Notes under the pieces: generated by a model
Seen by the model: only the letters and a program-made list of their open reading frames with translations
Databases searched by the model: none
Told to the model about the DNA's origin: nothing
From: Chromobotia macracanthus
Taxonomy: Eukaryota; Chordata; Actinopteri; Cypriniformes; Botiidae
Length of the DNA stretch: 64,000 nt
Direction of reading: 5' to 3'
Assembly: GCA_036877525.1 (NCBI GenBank)
Contig: JAZGTH010000005.1
Location: 3,002,001-3,066,000 of the forward strand
Shown here: positions 53,961 through 64,000 of the stretch, one piece after another
Layout of the letters: each line of letters opens with the position of its first letter
Numbering within the stretch: position 1 is the stretch's first letter
Position numbers and translations under genes: made by a program

Positions 53961-54839
53961 TAACATTGTTTGTGACACACAATATAAATATTTAGATACT
54001 TAACTTATGAAGTGTTCAATGTCTGTGCCGCTAATTTTATAATTCTATATTTAAGACATTCTACATCATAGCTCTTGGCTATGTCCCTTATCTGCTTTTG
54101 GGGAAATATTCAAAGAGCAAAAAATGGACAGCAGAGGTCCATTGCCTCTTCAAAATGCCAATGAGGTGTTTTGGAAAAAATATGTAAACTTTTTGAGCAT
54201 CTTTCACAAGGTAATGTATCAGCAAGTACTGATACTCAATTTTTTGTATTAATTTAATGTGTACAGTACGTTCTGTAGCTATACTATTTTAAATGGTAAA
54301 GACTCTGCATACTGCATTTTGCAAACTTTATCAAAAGGATAAACTCCAGAAATTAATTGTCCTGACAAAGAACATGAGGTCACAAAAGGTGATGAGGCAG
54401 AGAGTCAGGACTTTAAAGGCAATCTAGAAGACACAGTGAGAGAACATGATAGAGAGATGGAACACAATGGATCTGAGAACAATGTAGAAGTGGGAAGATT
54501 CTAGTAAACAGGGCAGATTAAAAGATCAGAGGGAAGAAATGCTTATAAATGCTTGATTTTAATATAGTTGTTTCAAGTTTTGAAAGAGCTTTAATTCTAG
54601 ACTAAATTGCTTAAATTTATAATTACTTTTATAATAATTCACAATTTGACTGAATTGTTTGCTTTTTTTTTCATTTGTAATGTCTGCTAAAAGGACGCAT
54701 GGCCAGTTAACCTGGCGCCAACATTTTCTTAGTTTTTGCGAAGTTGCTTAGTCGCTCGTCAACATGAACTTCATGCATCAACACTAGTAATCTTGCATGA
54801 TACAAGTCATTTAGCAGTGTGTACCAAGAAAACATGCTT
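53961..54839. other. No supported gene
   Basis: Two open stretches, 54080-54211 (ending NANEVFWKKYVNFLSIFHK before GTAATG) and 54353-54508 (acidic, EVTKGDEAESQDFKGNLEDT), have plausible splice borders but inconsistent phases. I cannot tell them from chance. Confidence 0.3.
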
Positions 54840-54890
54840 GGTCAACCCACTGTGGGCTTGCACACAGAAAACCCACACAGGCCTTGTGTT
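54840..54890. repeat. Short copy of the CCCAC/GTGGG palindromic repeat
   Basis: CAACCCACTGTGGGCTTGCA followed by CACAGAAAACCCACACAGG repeats the core of 18795-18975. Confidence 0.7.
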
Positions 54891-55087
54891 TTACCATTTA
54901 AAGAATAAATAGAATGGATTATGGCAGTCAGAAGAAATAAATTTTGGCCAGGTATCAATATATAAATGTAGGAATAAATATACTTTTTAGATTATTTCTT
55001 TAAAATAAACGCATAAAAACGAATTATATATACATTTTTATAATCTAATCTTTGTGTAAAAAACCCGCGAAAGTACCTGGCAACGGG

Positions 55088-55096
55088 TATATAAAC
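55088..55096 (+). promoter_or_regulatory. Strong TATA box candidate
   Basis: TATATAAAC in a GC-richer setting (CCTGGCAACGGG before, TGGGGTCTGAGGCAGCCAG after). A start would fall near 55118-55125. No gene follows that I can recognise, so it may drive a transposon or non-coding transcript. Confidence 0.3.
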
Positions 55097-55930
55097 TGGG
55101 GTCTGAGGCAGCCAGCACAACCGGACTCAAGACTTTACAACGGGTCTGAAGACAGGAAGTAAAAGTAAAGTAAAGTAGCCTATTATTAAAACTATTTCTT
55201 TTAAAACGTATACCTTTAATGCAAATATCAATTACATTTGAGAGTATTAATAAAACCTATGAAAAAGTGAGTTAGCTATAATAGCACAGTCTCATTTTTA
55301 TGTAGATGTTTTATGTAGAAAAAGAGAAGCGACTTGATCAAAGATGTTGATATATGGGAATAACCCGTTTATTTGTCACCACAACAACTTAGTCTTTAGT
55401 TTGTGTGTGTATGTGTGGTTTTCTAGAACAACAGAAAATACAGAGTAAAGAACAACAGAAAAAGAGTAAATATATATACATACATGATAATAATATTAAA
55501 TGTTCTAAACAGATAAACACAAGATAAACATGCAGCCAGATATACACTTAAATGGATTAATTATCAGTAGAAACAAACATAACATATATTATATACATTA
55601 GCAAACGGCTTAATCTGGTTATTTGCGGTGCTGTGTCTGGACATGTTCAGCGCGCATGCGCATCAAGTTGTCTTTAGAACTTTGAAACAGCTCAAAATTA
55701 ACACTTAGCCCACTAAATAACATTGGAATACAAATTAAATATACAGAAATAACTTATATGTAACCAACTATAGATAAAGATAACATATACAACGCAACAT
55801 CGTGTTAAAGACATAATAATCATATATTGATGGCCATCATAAACTACCAGACGCTTTAACAGGAAATATAACAGGCAGTACGGTACAAATCACACGCAAT
55901 CGCTGCAAGGATCAGAGCTAATACACTTAC
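55097..55930. other. AT-rich, no gene seen
   Basis: AT-rich DNA. A short GC-rich word GCGCGCATGCGCATC occurs at about 55651-55665 (NRF1-like GCGCATGCGC). Confidence 0.4.
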
Positions 55931-56105
55931 TTTGCATAGACGCACAACACCCGCACAATAGAACCCCCCCAAAAAAAGTTGAATTGCAACAACAAAACTC
56001 CAGCATCCGCATCAGCGCTCCAACTAACTCACTCTCAATTTGCACTGGCGCTGTGGGCGGGACATTCGCCTGCACGCTGATCTGCGAACGCTGATTGGCG
56101 GCTAT
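55931..56105 (-). promoter_or_regulatory. Possible TATA-less promoter and first exon on the minus strand
   Basis: On the minus strand: CCAATC (56093-56098), CCCGCCC GC box (56055-56061), then an open stretch from an ATG near 56011 to a GTAAGTGTA donor at 55922-55930. Spacing is right for a TATA-less promoter with a short first exon. A run of C at 55965-55972 inside it and an uninformative peptide (MRMLEFCCCNST) weaken the coding reading. Downstream exons were not found. Confidence 0.3.
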
Positions 56106-56159
56106 GCTGGATGCTGCGTGCCGATCAATCTCGGCAAAACAATCGAGCAAAGAGATCTA

Positions 56160-57424
56160 ATTAGAAGGTATAATCTGACTAGTATAAGGGTCTTTTTAAC
56201 ACCGTATACAGATACATATCTTGAATATTTTCCTTCCGTCTAGCGTAACAGTTTGTATTTCTCAGGCTATATTTTAATCACAAAATAAAAAACAACCACT
56301 TTAACATATAAAAGGCAACGGACTGCCTTTATCAATAAATGTACGGCGTTTTTTGTTCACATAAACAGCGGGTTTTGCCAGGTATAGTTTTAATTAACCT
56401 GTGGGAACGTGATAATATGATAGTTTTTAAAAACCTATAAATGGACATTAGTCACTAAATACATACATTTTATACCTAAAAATACGCAGACATTTTCCTG
56501 CTGTACTTTAAAAATGAATGTATCCTTCGGAGACCTAGACATCAGAGCTCCACAGAGTAGGCACCCAAAGAAAAAATATATGTTTTAAATGTTAAGCAAA
56601 TTTTATGGAAAGATAACCAGTGATGTATTACGTATAATTCATAGCTTATTCGATTTTATATTGAAATGTAAGCAGATTGGATACCGCTTGCAGATTTCGC
56701 TGTAATGTATGGTAAAGCGTATTTGAAATATTAATTATTACATATGAAGTGTAGTGTATTGCGTGTTTTATATTGAACTTATATGTCACTCATTATGTCA
56801 ATATTGAGTTGTATGTCACGGCCTCAACATGCTGTGTTGTTCATGTTACCACATGTTAATATGTCGTAGCCACGACAAAACTAAGTGAACCGAGAATGTG
56901 CTTTGCCGGTCACCGTATATTATTTATTAAATGCCATCAGATTAAGAAAATCGACTTGTTGAATGTCCTCTTCTAAATCCATGCTAAAATCCGCAGGCTT
57001 TGTATCGAAACTACAGGTTCACTGCACAGCGCCACGTTGTGCCTGTTAAGTCAATTCAGGAAGGAGTGGTATGATTGGTGAATTAAAAGCTCAATGCGAT
57101 TGGTTAAAACGTTTTGTAAATCGCAACCTGGCAGGTCTCAAAACTCCCCACAAATTCAAAACCATGTGTGACGATTTCAAAATGCAGATTCAACGATCCA
57201 TAAATACATGCAACGACATTCACACATATTTACACGGAAATTAATTCAAGAACTTGATATACACATTTTTGTGTATATTTTGAATTTAAAAAACTGATTT
57301 TGTACATGTGAATTGTGCTGTGCAATTATGTTTTGTAAATGTTTTATTTTTGCAACCATTCTGACTCCATAGATAGCCTGCTCAGAAATTATATATAAAT
57401 AATTTATTAATAATTTATAACCGG
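56160..57424. other. Intergenic, CCAAT-containing block near 57070
   Basis: Mostly AT-rich. TGATTGGTG (57074) and CGATTGGTT (57097) are two inverted CCAAT boxes 23 bp apart, a promoter-like arrangement, but no exon can be defined. Confidence 0.35.
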
Positions 57425-57870
57425 GCTCTCAGTGGACATGGACTTCATCCCAGTGTTGGCACCTTACAGGAGCTGCTGGCAGTCCTGTTTGCCCACATAG
57501 ATAAACCCGTATACCAGCACTCAGTGCTCCATATGTGTGGATTCCCCACTCCTGGGTAACCCCGTCTGATGTATAGTCCACAAGACAAGTTTTGCTGATG
57601 GTAAACCCTGTGTCTTCCCCTTGGTAGAGTACCTCTACCTCACTGCTGGGCCTAGACACCCTCTCAGAGGATAGGGGCCTTCTCAGTAGTTTTTCATATG
57701 TGTACTACGCTCCAGGTATGTCCATATGTTGTATCAACCTCATGACACCTATTACCAACAGGATGTGGCCTTCGTAGTGTTCCCCTCATAAACAGAAAAA
57801 AGGGGAAGCTGTCCCAGCTTCTGTTCCGTGGCTGGCCACAGCATAGGCCTTATTAGTAAGTGGTAATAAG
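57425..57870 (-). repeat. Retroelement-like repeat fragment
   Basis: GC-richer block. The minus frame 57429-57659 reads SSEVEVLYQGEDTGFTISKT and WGIHTYGALSAGIRVYLCGQ. The adjoining CACCTATTACCAACAGGATG and TGTGGCCTTCGTAGTGTTCC resemble a sequence I associate with long fish retroelements, but I cannot name the family. No intact domain. Confidence 0.35.
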
Positions 57871-60439
57871 AGATGTATGCCTTTCTTTTAGCAGTTCAAG
57901 ACAGTGCAAGTGAACAGCTTACAAGTTCCAAAATCCACATAAATAATGAAAGTAATCTACAATACTCAGTTGATGTCTTATAAAAAGTGATATAATAGGT
58001 GTTGTTAAGACACAGATCAATATTTAAAACCCTTTTTGCATATATTTAACCCCCTCTGGCACAGGGAGGAAAATGTATGATAGTCTCTTCTTACCAAGGC
58101 TGTGTTTACTTATTTTAAAATATCATTACACTTTAAAATAACGGTTTTCAATATGAGTAAATCGTAAAATGATTTATTCATGTGATCAAAGCTGAATTTT
58201 CAGCATCTTTATTTGTCTTATTGTGTATATTATGCAGATTTGCTGCTCAAACATTATTTTAAATTGTAATTCACAATATTACTATTTTACTGTATTCTTT
58301 TATCAGATAAATGCAGTTTTGTTTAGTACAAGAGACCTCTTTCAAAAACATGGTCTTAGTTATTCCAAACCTTTGACCCCCAGTTTAAAAACCATGCTTT
58401 ACAATTACTTACCAACATCTAGAGCAAACTCAAACTGCACACAAGAAATAACCGGAGATAGAAAGTAGTGTTTCATGCCATCTCCAATTGCTGCATCACC
58501 TGAAGATATCGAAATATATGCAAAGTTATGTGTCATACTGACTGCATGTATAAAATATTTAAATAAAACTATTAATTTTACCCCTAAGCGCAATGAAGAA
58601 TGGACTAACCCAGTTGTCAGGTTGTGATTTATAGAAGGTAAACATTTCTCTTTCTTGTGTACTGCTGCATAGGGTCTTGCAGTTAGCTCAGAAAGGAGAT
58701 TACAAAAAGGAGATTATTGTTGTTCAGAATGCAGGAAACATTAACTAAATCATCTTCATTATCACTATCCCTTCCTTCTCATCTGTCAGAATAGATTACT
58801 GGATATTGTCTATCCTGTTATTTTATAGTAGGCAGAGATCATGTGGAGAAAGACCAGGCCCCGGGGAGCAATAAAACACACAGACAATGAGGTGCAGTTG
58901 CTTCAATGCTCGTTTATTTCTAGGTTTTCACAGCTTTTATACTTCTGGTTAGAAAGGGGAAGTAAGAATCTCTTCATGCTTGTACTTATGTGTTATGGAA
59001 AAGTACAGAAGCACTAATCATTAGCTAGCACTAGTTATATATTTAACTACATGTGTGTCTAGGACACCATGTCCTAGAACATTCTCTGCAATGGTTAACC
59101 ATGCTGATGCATGAGTGCAACTTACGGTAAAATGATAGAATGATGTGCAAGTGTCAGTAATATTTAACATGTACTCTGATCAATGTCCTGTCTGCTGCTG
59201 TCTCCTTGCTGATGCTTCTGGAGATTTGCTGTCTGCTACTACTCGATTCCTGTCTGGAATCCTCTCTAACATTTTGCTGTTCCCCCAACCTGTTGTTTTT
59301 TAAAAAGGAAATGACAATAAATGAAAATAAGGGGAAGGTAGAACTCTTCCATTTAAACTCTACTGACACTTTCAATATTTTTATTACCACTGCTAAGTTA
59401 TAACATTTTAGATGTATTATATTTCACATTGGTCGACATGTTTCTGCCTTTCAGATTTTTGTCTTGGCAGAACAAACAAACTATTTATGGTCCGGTTTTC
59501 CACCTGAAAACTTCTCCAAGTATAAAAAACAGTTAGACATGGCAACTCTTAACGGAAATGGCGCACACTTTATCTATGCAGTTTATCTACCTCCAAGCGT
59601 AGATAGAGGGGTCTGATGGGGAGGTCTGATGGAGAGGTCTGATGTAAATCATGCCAATTCCTATGCCAAGCGTACTGTTGCTCAAGTACTCTGCCGACTA
59701 TCCTTCATTAGGACAATGACTTTAAGTGGGTAACACCTTGAGTCTCAAGAAGTTCATTGCCCGGGAAAAAAAATCAATCTCTCAATTTAAAACACAGATC
59801 ACAAATGGCTCTGGAGGACAGCAAAACTCTCAAAAATGCATACAGTTCGAATGATGCAGAAACAGTGTTCAACTCTCTCAGCCAACCTTACACTGCTCTC
59901 CGTTCAATCAGCAGAATATCTGCAACAACTCCGCCTCCGGGCTCGCACGAAGAAGTTAGCGTCCACTTAACTGCAAAACTTAAATCTTCTTTTGTGCTTT
60001 CCGCTGCAACACTATCGATCTCACAAGGTGATCTTTACTCGTCTCTCTCGTCAAAAAAACAACAAAAAAAAAAACACCTGCTCTCTCTTCTACCCAGACG
60101 TCCCTTTATCATACTGAAAAACGGGGCAACTCTTCAAAATAAAAGTCCCTTAAATCACCGCCGTTACATTCTGTATGATATATCTCATAATACAAAATAT
60201 AATTTTGACTTATTATCTTAAAAACTTTTATTTTAAAATTTAAAAGTCATAATTCTGACTTTTAAAATCATCGACTTATTTCATATATTTGACTTAATCT
60301 AAAAAATATGTATTTGTATCTCATAATTATGACTTTATGGTCACTTAGTATTTGATAATTATCGTTTACAAGAACTTAATATTTTTTCCTTATGTGGTGG
60401 AAATGAGCTTCTATAGACGAAGCACAAGCTGTAAGGTCA
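57871..60439. other. No supported gene
   Basis: AT-rich DNA. A GC-richer piece at 58840-58930 (GACCAGGCCCCGGGGAGCAATAAAACACACAGAC) with TTTATTT after it may be an LTR edge. The 154-residue open frame 59757-60221 has no recognisable domain and ends in A-rich sequence. 60200-60350 holds repeated TTATGAC/TAATTCTGACTT words typical of fish simple repeats. Confidence 0.35.
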
Positions 60440-61010
60440 CAACCCTCTGCATTTAGAGATATACACACACGGATCTGAAGTGGAGGGGGTGGACAGCCAC
60501 AAGTTCCTCAGCCTTGAAGTATCATTTAACATGAGCTGGACTGTACACACCAGTACCATGGTGAAAAAAAGCCCAGAAGTGTCACTTCAACTGGCTGCTC
60601 AGGAAGGCAGGACTGAGCTGCCGCCTACTTACACTGGCCTATAGAGGACTGGTGGAGAGCATCCTCACTACTAGCATCACTGTCTGGTATGGAAACACCA
60701 CCCAGGCAGAGAGGAAGGCTCTTCAGAGGGTCGTCAAGACTGCAGAGAGAATCATTAGGGCTTATCTTCCGTCCATGGACCACTTATACATTAAACAATG
60801 CAAGAAAAGAGCCCACAACATAACCAAGGACATTATTCACCCTGCTCACTTTCTACTCAGGCACAAAAACTCTTGGTAACCTCAGGAAAAAGTGAGCAAA
60901 CAGTTTAATCACACACCGCTTCCACAACAGCTTTTTACCTGCCACATTCAGACTGATGGCAAACACCCAATAAGCCATGTGAATTAGTTCCATCTTTAAC
61001 AGTTATTTAT
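60440..61010 (+). mobile_element. CR1/Rex-type LINE fragment (3' part)
   Basis: Encodes the last part of a reverse transcriptase ORF: VESILTTSITVWYGNTTQAE RKALQRVVKTAERII, then KKRAHNITKDIIHPAH. This matches the homologous part of the LINE at 10787-13628 (CTSITVWFSSAPKSDLRRL, RTAERIIG) at protein level but is clearly a different family. It is 5' truncated and frame-broken. The tail has CACTTTTCTG and TTATTGTGTATATAATG. Confidence 0.75.
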
Positions 61011-61199
61011 TGTTATTTATTGAATACTGCATTCTTTTACACTTTTCTGTAGACTGCATATTTTTATACTTTTCTATCTATTTATTGTGTATATAATGTT
61101 ACCCTCTGTACATAGATCCCTCCTACCTCCCTTGCTCTTTTAGCTCTGCACAAAGAATTCCTCTGTACTCAAACTGTGTGCATGTACATAAAAAGTTCT

Positions 61200-61379
61200 T
61201 AAGCCAACATATTTTTCGTCTTAAACTTATTATTATGTTGCCTTGAGAAAGCACACATATTGTTATTTGTCTTAAACTTATTATTATGTTGGCTTGAGAA
61301 AGCAAACATATTGTTGTTTCATTTTAAACTTATAAGTGGTGCTTGTGAAGCAAAGCATTAGTGTTATTCTCTTGCATAC
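61200..61379. repeat. 58-bp tandem units next to repeat A
   Basis: Two and a half units of TGTCTTAAACTTATTATTAT plus GTTGGCTTGAGAAAGCAAACATATTGTT. This type of tandem block is frequent in cyprinid-like repeats. Confidence 0.7.
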
Positions 61380-61740
61380 TTCTTTTCTGGTCAAAACTTT
61401 GGTACGTCACTCGTCCCAGGTCTACGACGTTTGCCCTAGACCCATGAATGAGGTGTCAGATCGATTGGCTTATTAAGGAGAGGTGTGCCATGACTTTTAT
61501 AAGCGACTGGGTGTACAATGTTTTTAGGGCATACGAAAAATTGGTGAAAAATTCCATAGACTCCATTCCATTGGGCTGAATTTTGTGATGTTATAGCTCT
61601 GCATCAAAATGTCGTAGAGACCTGGGGATGGGTTCATATTGCTCGGCTTAGTGAGCAGCAATACATGGTGACATTTCAACTTCATAGCCATGCCCTAGCA
61701 ACCAGTTACAGTACCCTAGCAACTTGATAAACTCCTTTTG
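61380..61740 (-). repeat. Dispersed repeat A, copy 3
   Basis: Inverse of 4970-5480 over most of its length: AGACCCATGAATGAGGTGTC, GATTGGCTTATTAAGGAGAG, GTACAATGTTTTTAGGGC, ATAGCTCTGCATCAAAATGT, TTCATAGCCATGCCCTAGCA. It has one subunit rather than two. Confidence 0.75.
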
Positions 61741-62815
61741 ATAAAACAACAATTTGCACAAGTATTTTTAAGTAAAATATACTGCTATAATATCATGTAC
61801 AACTCACTTTATGTGAGTTGTACATATTAAGTAAAATATACTTAAAATAATTGTTTTTTTAAATAAAATATTATGTTTTTTCAGAAACAAACACTGCTGT
61901 TCTCAAAATATCATGTAAATCTTATTTTCCATTATGAAGTAAATAAGTAGACTGTATTATATTTTTTTACATAGTACATAAATTTATGGTACTACCAATA
62001 ATTAAGTAAAATTTTCTGTTGATAAAAAATAAAATAAACACTCATCACAAATCACACAGCTAAAATACAACTATAATGTTTATTTTTTTAAACATTTAAC
62101 AATGAATCATAACATTTACACAAATGTCTGAAAAACACTTTAAAAAAGATAAGTGTTTTGACCCCAAGGGGCATAAAATATAGAAAGGCATATCACAACA
62201 AAAATAAAAGATGAGGTCTTAACCTGACATATATGACTTGCATGGTACTTTTTCATATTCAGTTCTGTGTTTAAATGCACCTTTACAGAAAAACTCCAAG
62301 AATTTCATGCACACAAACTCGTGAAACTTGTTGTGAAAAAATGTTTTAATGTAAAATGTGGCTTTTCTGTAATGCATCCAACACAGATCTTGAATAGTGC
62401 TTTCTTTATATTCTTATAAAATCTTACTGCCCTCAGAAAACAGTGGAACATTGCATTTCCACATTCAGACTAAAGTTCTAAAGACAATTAAACTATATAG
62501 ATATTTCAATCTATAATGCTTTAAAGTGTCTAAACATTTTGATGTACTGAATTTGCAATATTTGCCTTGCCAACTCATACCATAAGAAGCCTACTGTTTC
62601 TCCTTAATGACGTGTTAAAATCCATCAGTCTGGGGAGTTTCAAAGCATAAAGTCACCCTGTAAATGAACAGACACAATTTGTTAGCTAAACAGCTAAAAT
62701 GCAAGCTGGAGTTGTATTTTAAAATGATTGTTAGTGATCAAAATGTGCGTCAACATTGTCAACCTCCATTACATTTTAACATGTCCCAGTACTTGCATAC
62801 CCTTTTACTAAGCAC
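61741..62815. other. AT-rich, no gene seen
   Basis: AT-rich DNA with a small hairpin CAACTCACTTTATGTGAGTTG at 61800-61820. No other feature. Confidence 0.5.
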
Positions 62816-62819
62816 TTAA

Positions 62820-63785
62820 CCCTCCTTTTAACCTTGGGGTCAATATTGTGAGAACCACTATGAGTTCACACAACATGCAGGGGGAGGGGGAAACTGTTTT
62901 CACAAGACCTTTGAGATTTCCCATGCCGTGGGGGAGTGAGGAACATCATTCTTGTGAGTACATTGATAGTTCACCCAACATATGGGTGGAGCAAACATAT
63001 AAAAGCTTGCACAGCAGCCTTCTAAACCATTTCTCTTTGTCCTCTGTGGGTTCTCTCTTTATGCCCTCTTTCAGTTGAAAATGATGTCAAAACAAAGGTT
63101 TTCTGTCAATGAGGTGTTGTCACAGTTCTTCGATAGTGAAAGTGACATAGAGGAGAATGTGTCTGAGACAGAGGATAATGTTGAGGAGGACCCTGATTAT
63201 GAGGCATCCTCCTTTGATGAGAATGAACCTCTTAGTCTTGACCCTCCTGTTGTCTCTCAACCACCAGCAGACACATTATGTTTCAAAATGGAAAGTTATG
63301 GTCCCTCTCCCCATTTCAACAACGAGGTAGACTTAATGCTGCTAATGTCATCAAAATGGTTCCAGGCCCCACCAGATACGCTGTCAGCCATGTCCAAGAT
63401 ATAAAATCAGCATCTGAGCTCTTCGTAACGCCATCAGTTGAAAAGGATATACTTGACATGACAAACTTAGAGGGGAGGTAGCTGGGTTACGTGCTGGTAA
63501 AACCTCATATCGAGAGAAGACAGTGCCTTCCAAGAGCATCAATGGCTGCTGCAGCTGTTATTAAGGACATCCAAATGGAGACACAAATCCCAGTGGTTCA
63601 AACTGCAGGCAGGAAACGTGACAGGTGGCAGGTTTGTCCCAACACAAATGACTCCAAGGCCAGCAACATCTGTGTAAAATGCAAGAAATACATCTGCAAG
63701 GAGCACACACAGACTCTGCACATCATGTGCACAGTAGTGAGACAAAAGGGTGGACTGTACTTTCTTTTCTAACTTTCTAAGGTAA
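62820..63785 (+). mobile_element. piggyBac-type transposon, internally deleted
   Basis: A TTAA target (62816-62819) precedes the end CCCTCCTTTTAACCTTGGGG TCAA, typical of fish piggyBac families. The transposase N-terminus starts at 63078, and the C-terminal cysteine domain ends about 63770. The right terminal repeat is not recognised before a LINE fragment begins near 63868. Confidence 0.75.
63078..63772 (+). pseudogene. piggyBac transposase remnant, catalytic core deleted
   Basis: The first part is acidic (MMSKQRFSVNEVLSQFFDSE, then SETEDNVEEDPDYEASSFDE). A frame change near 63280 leads to PFQQRGRLNAANVIKMVPGP TRYAVSH and LFVTPSVEKDILDMTNLEGR, the start of the DDE domain. At about 63480 the sequence jumps to LVKPHIERRQCLPRASMAAA and then CVKCKKYICKEHTQTLHIMC, the C-terminal zinc-binding domain. 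The aspartate catalytic core of roughly 300 residues is therefore missing. Inactive. Confidence 0.8.
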
Positions 63786-63867
63786 ATCTAAAATATTTTA
63801 CCATACCATAAAGTTGGTTTTAACAGTGTATCAGGCATTGTATAAAATATTTGCCGATTACTTACAA

Positions 63868-64000
63868 GGCCCTGAATTGTCTAGCTCCTCAATACCTGAG
63901 CGAGCTCCTCTCTTATTACAGTCCTTTACATTCACTGCGATCTGAAAATTCTGGACAGTTGATAATACCCAGAATTTCAAAATCAAGCAAAGGTGGTAGA
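63868..64000 (+). mobile_element. LINE fragment at the window edge (CR1/L2 type)
   Basis: The frame reading KALNCLAPQYLSELLSYYSP and then IIPRISKSSKGGR is the C-terminal motif of CR1/L2-type LINE ORFs (relatives have GLAPPYLSDLL and VPRSRLKLRGDR). It continues beyond the window. Confidence 0.65.

Noticed and set aside
54353..54508. Acidic terminal-exon-like frame EVTKGDEAESQDFKGNLEDT
   Set aside because: No upstream exon joins it in phase and there is no recognised family.
59757..60221. 154-residue plus-strand frame
   Set aside because: No recognisable domain, A-rich end, no promoter or splice support.
1..64000. CRISPR arrays, bacterial operons, rRNA genes
   Set aside because: The tandem repeats seen lack regular repeat-spacer structure, and the window is clearly vertebrate nuclear DNA.

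Overview
The window is animal nuclear DNA, almost certainly from a ray-finned fish and probably a cyprinid-like ostariophysan. The reasons are a fish-type spread of mobile elements (L2, CR1/Rex-type and I-type LINEs, Tc1, piggyBac, a Ty3/gypsy chromovirus, DIRS), low GC, long introns with GT-AG signals, and two recognisable vertebrate genes. There are no bacterial operons, CRISPR arrays or phage genes. Most long open frames are transposon fragments or chance.

Two host genes are supported, both on the minus strand. sra1 (steroid receptor RNA activator protein) has three coding exons here: 16958-16982, 7656-7775 and 2488-2696. They join in phase, and the conserved C-terminal exons must lie left of the window or are lost. 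Its first intron is 9.2 kb and holds an old L2 LINE split by a younger LINE. cdx1 (caudal-type homeobox, probably cdx1b) is complete in three exons: 51218-51632, 48582-48730 and 48089-48286. It encodes 253 residues with a full homeodomain.

Region by region: 1-1085 is a decayed endogenous-retrovirus pol fragment; 2.3-17 kb is the sra1 gene body with SINE, MITE, LINE and simple repeats; 17-21.2 kb is intergenic DNA with satellite-like arrays; 21.2-33.4 kb is a nested stack of transposons (Tc1 remnant, I-type LINE copy 1 split by a chromovirus with matching target duplications, and I-type LINE copy 2 invaded by a Tc1 derivative and an L2); 33.4-39 kb holds two coding-like stretches I do not recognise; 39.2-42.2 kb is a gag-like frame with a minisatellite joined to a DIRS fragment; 42.2-48 kb is very AT-rich; 48-51.9 kb is cdx1; 52.3-56.1 kb has promoter-like signals and possible first exons of unidentified genes; 57-64 kb is again repeats, ending in an internally deleted piggyBac and a LINE fragment.

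I found no new multi-gene system. The most notable structural observations are an exact 26-bp micro-inversion between two copies of a LINE segment 1.1 kb apart, the nested insertions with readable target duplications, a chromovirus whose 5' LTR abuts the middle of gag, and a minisatellite that keeps several frames open.
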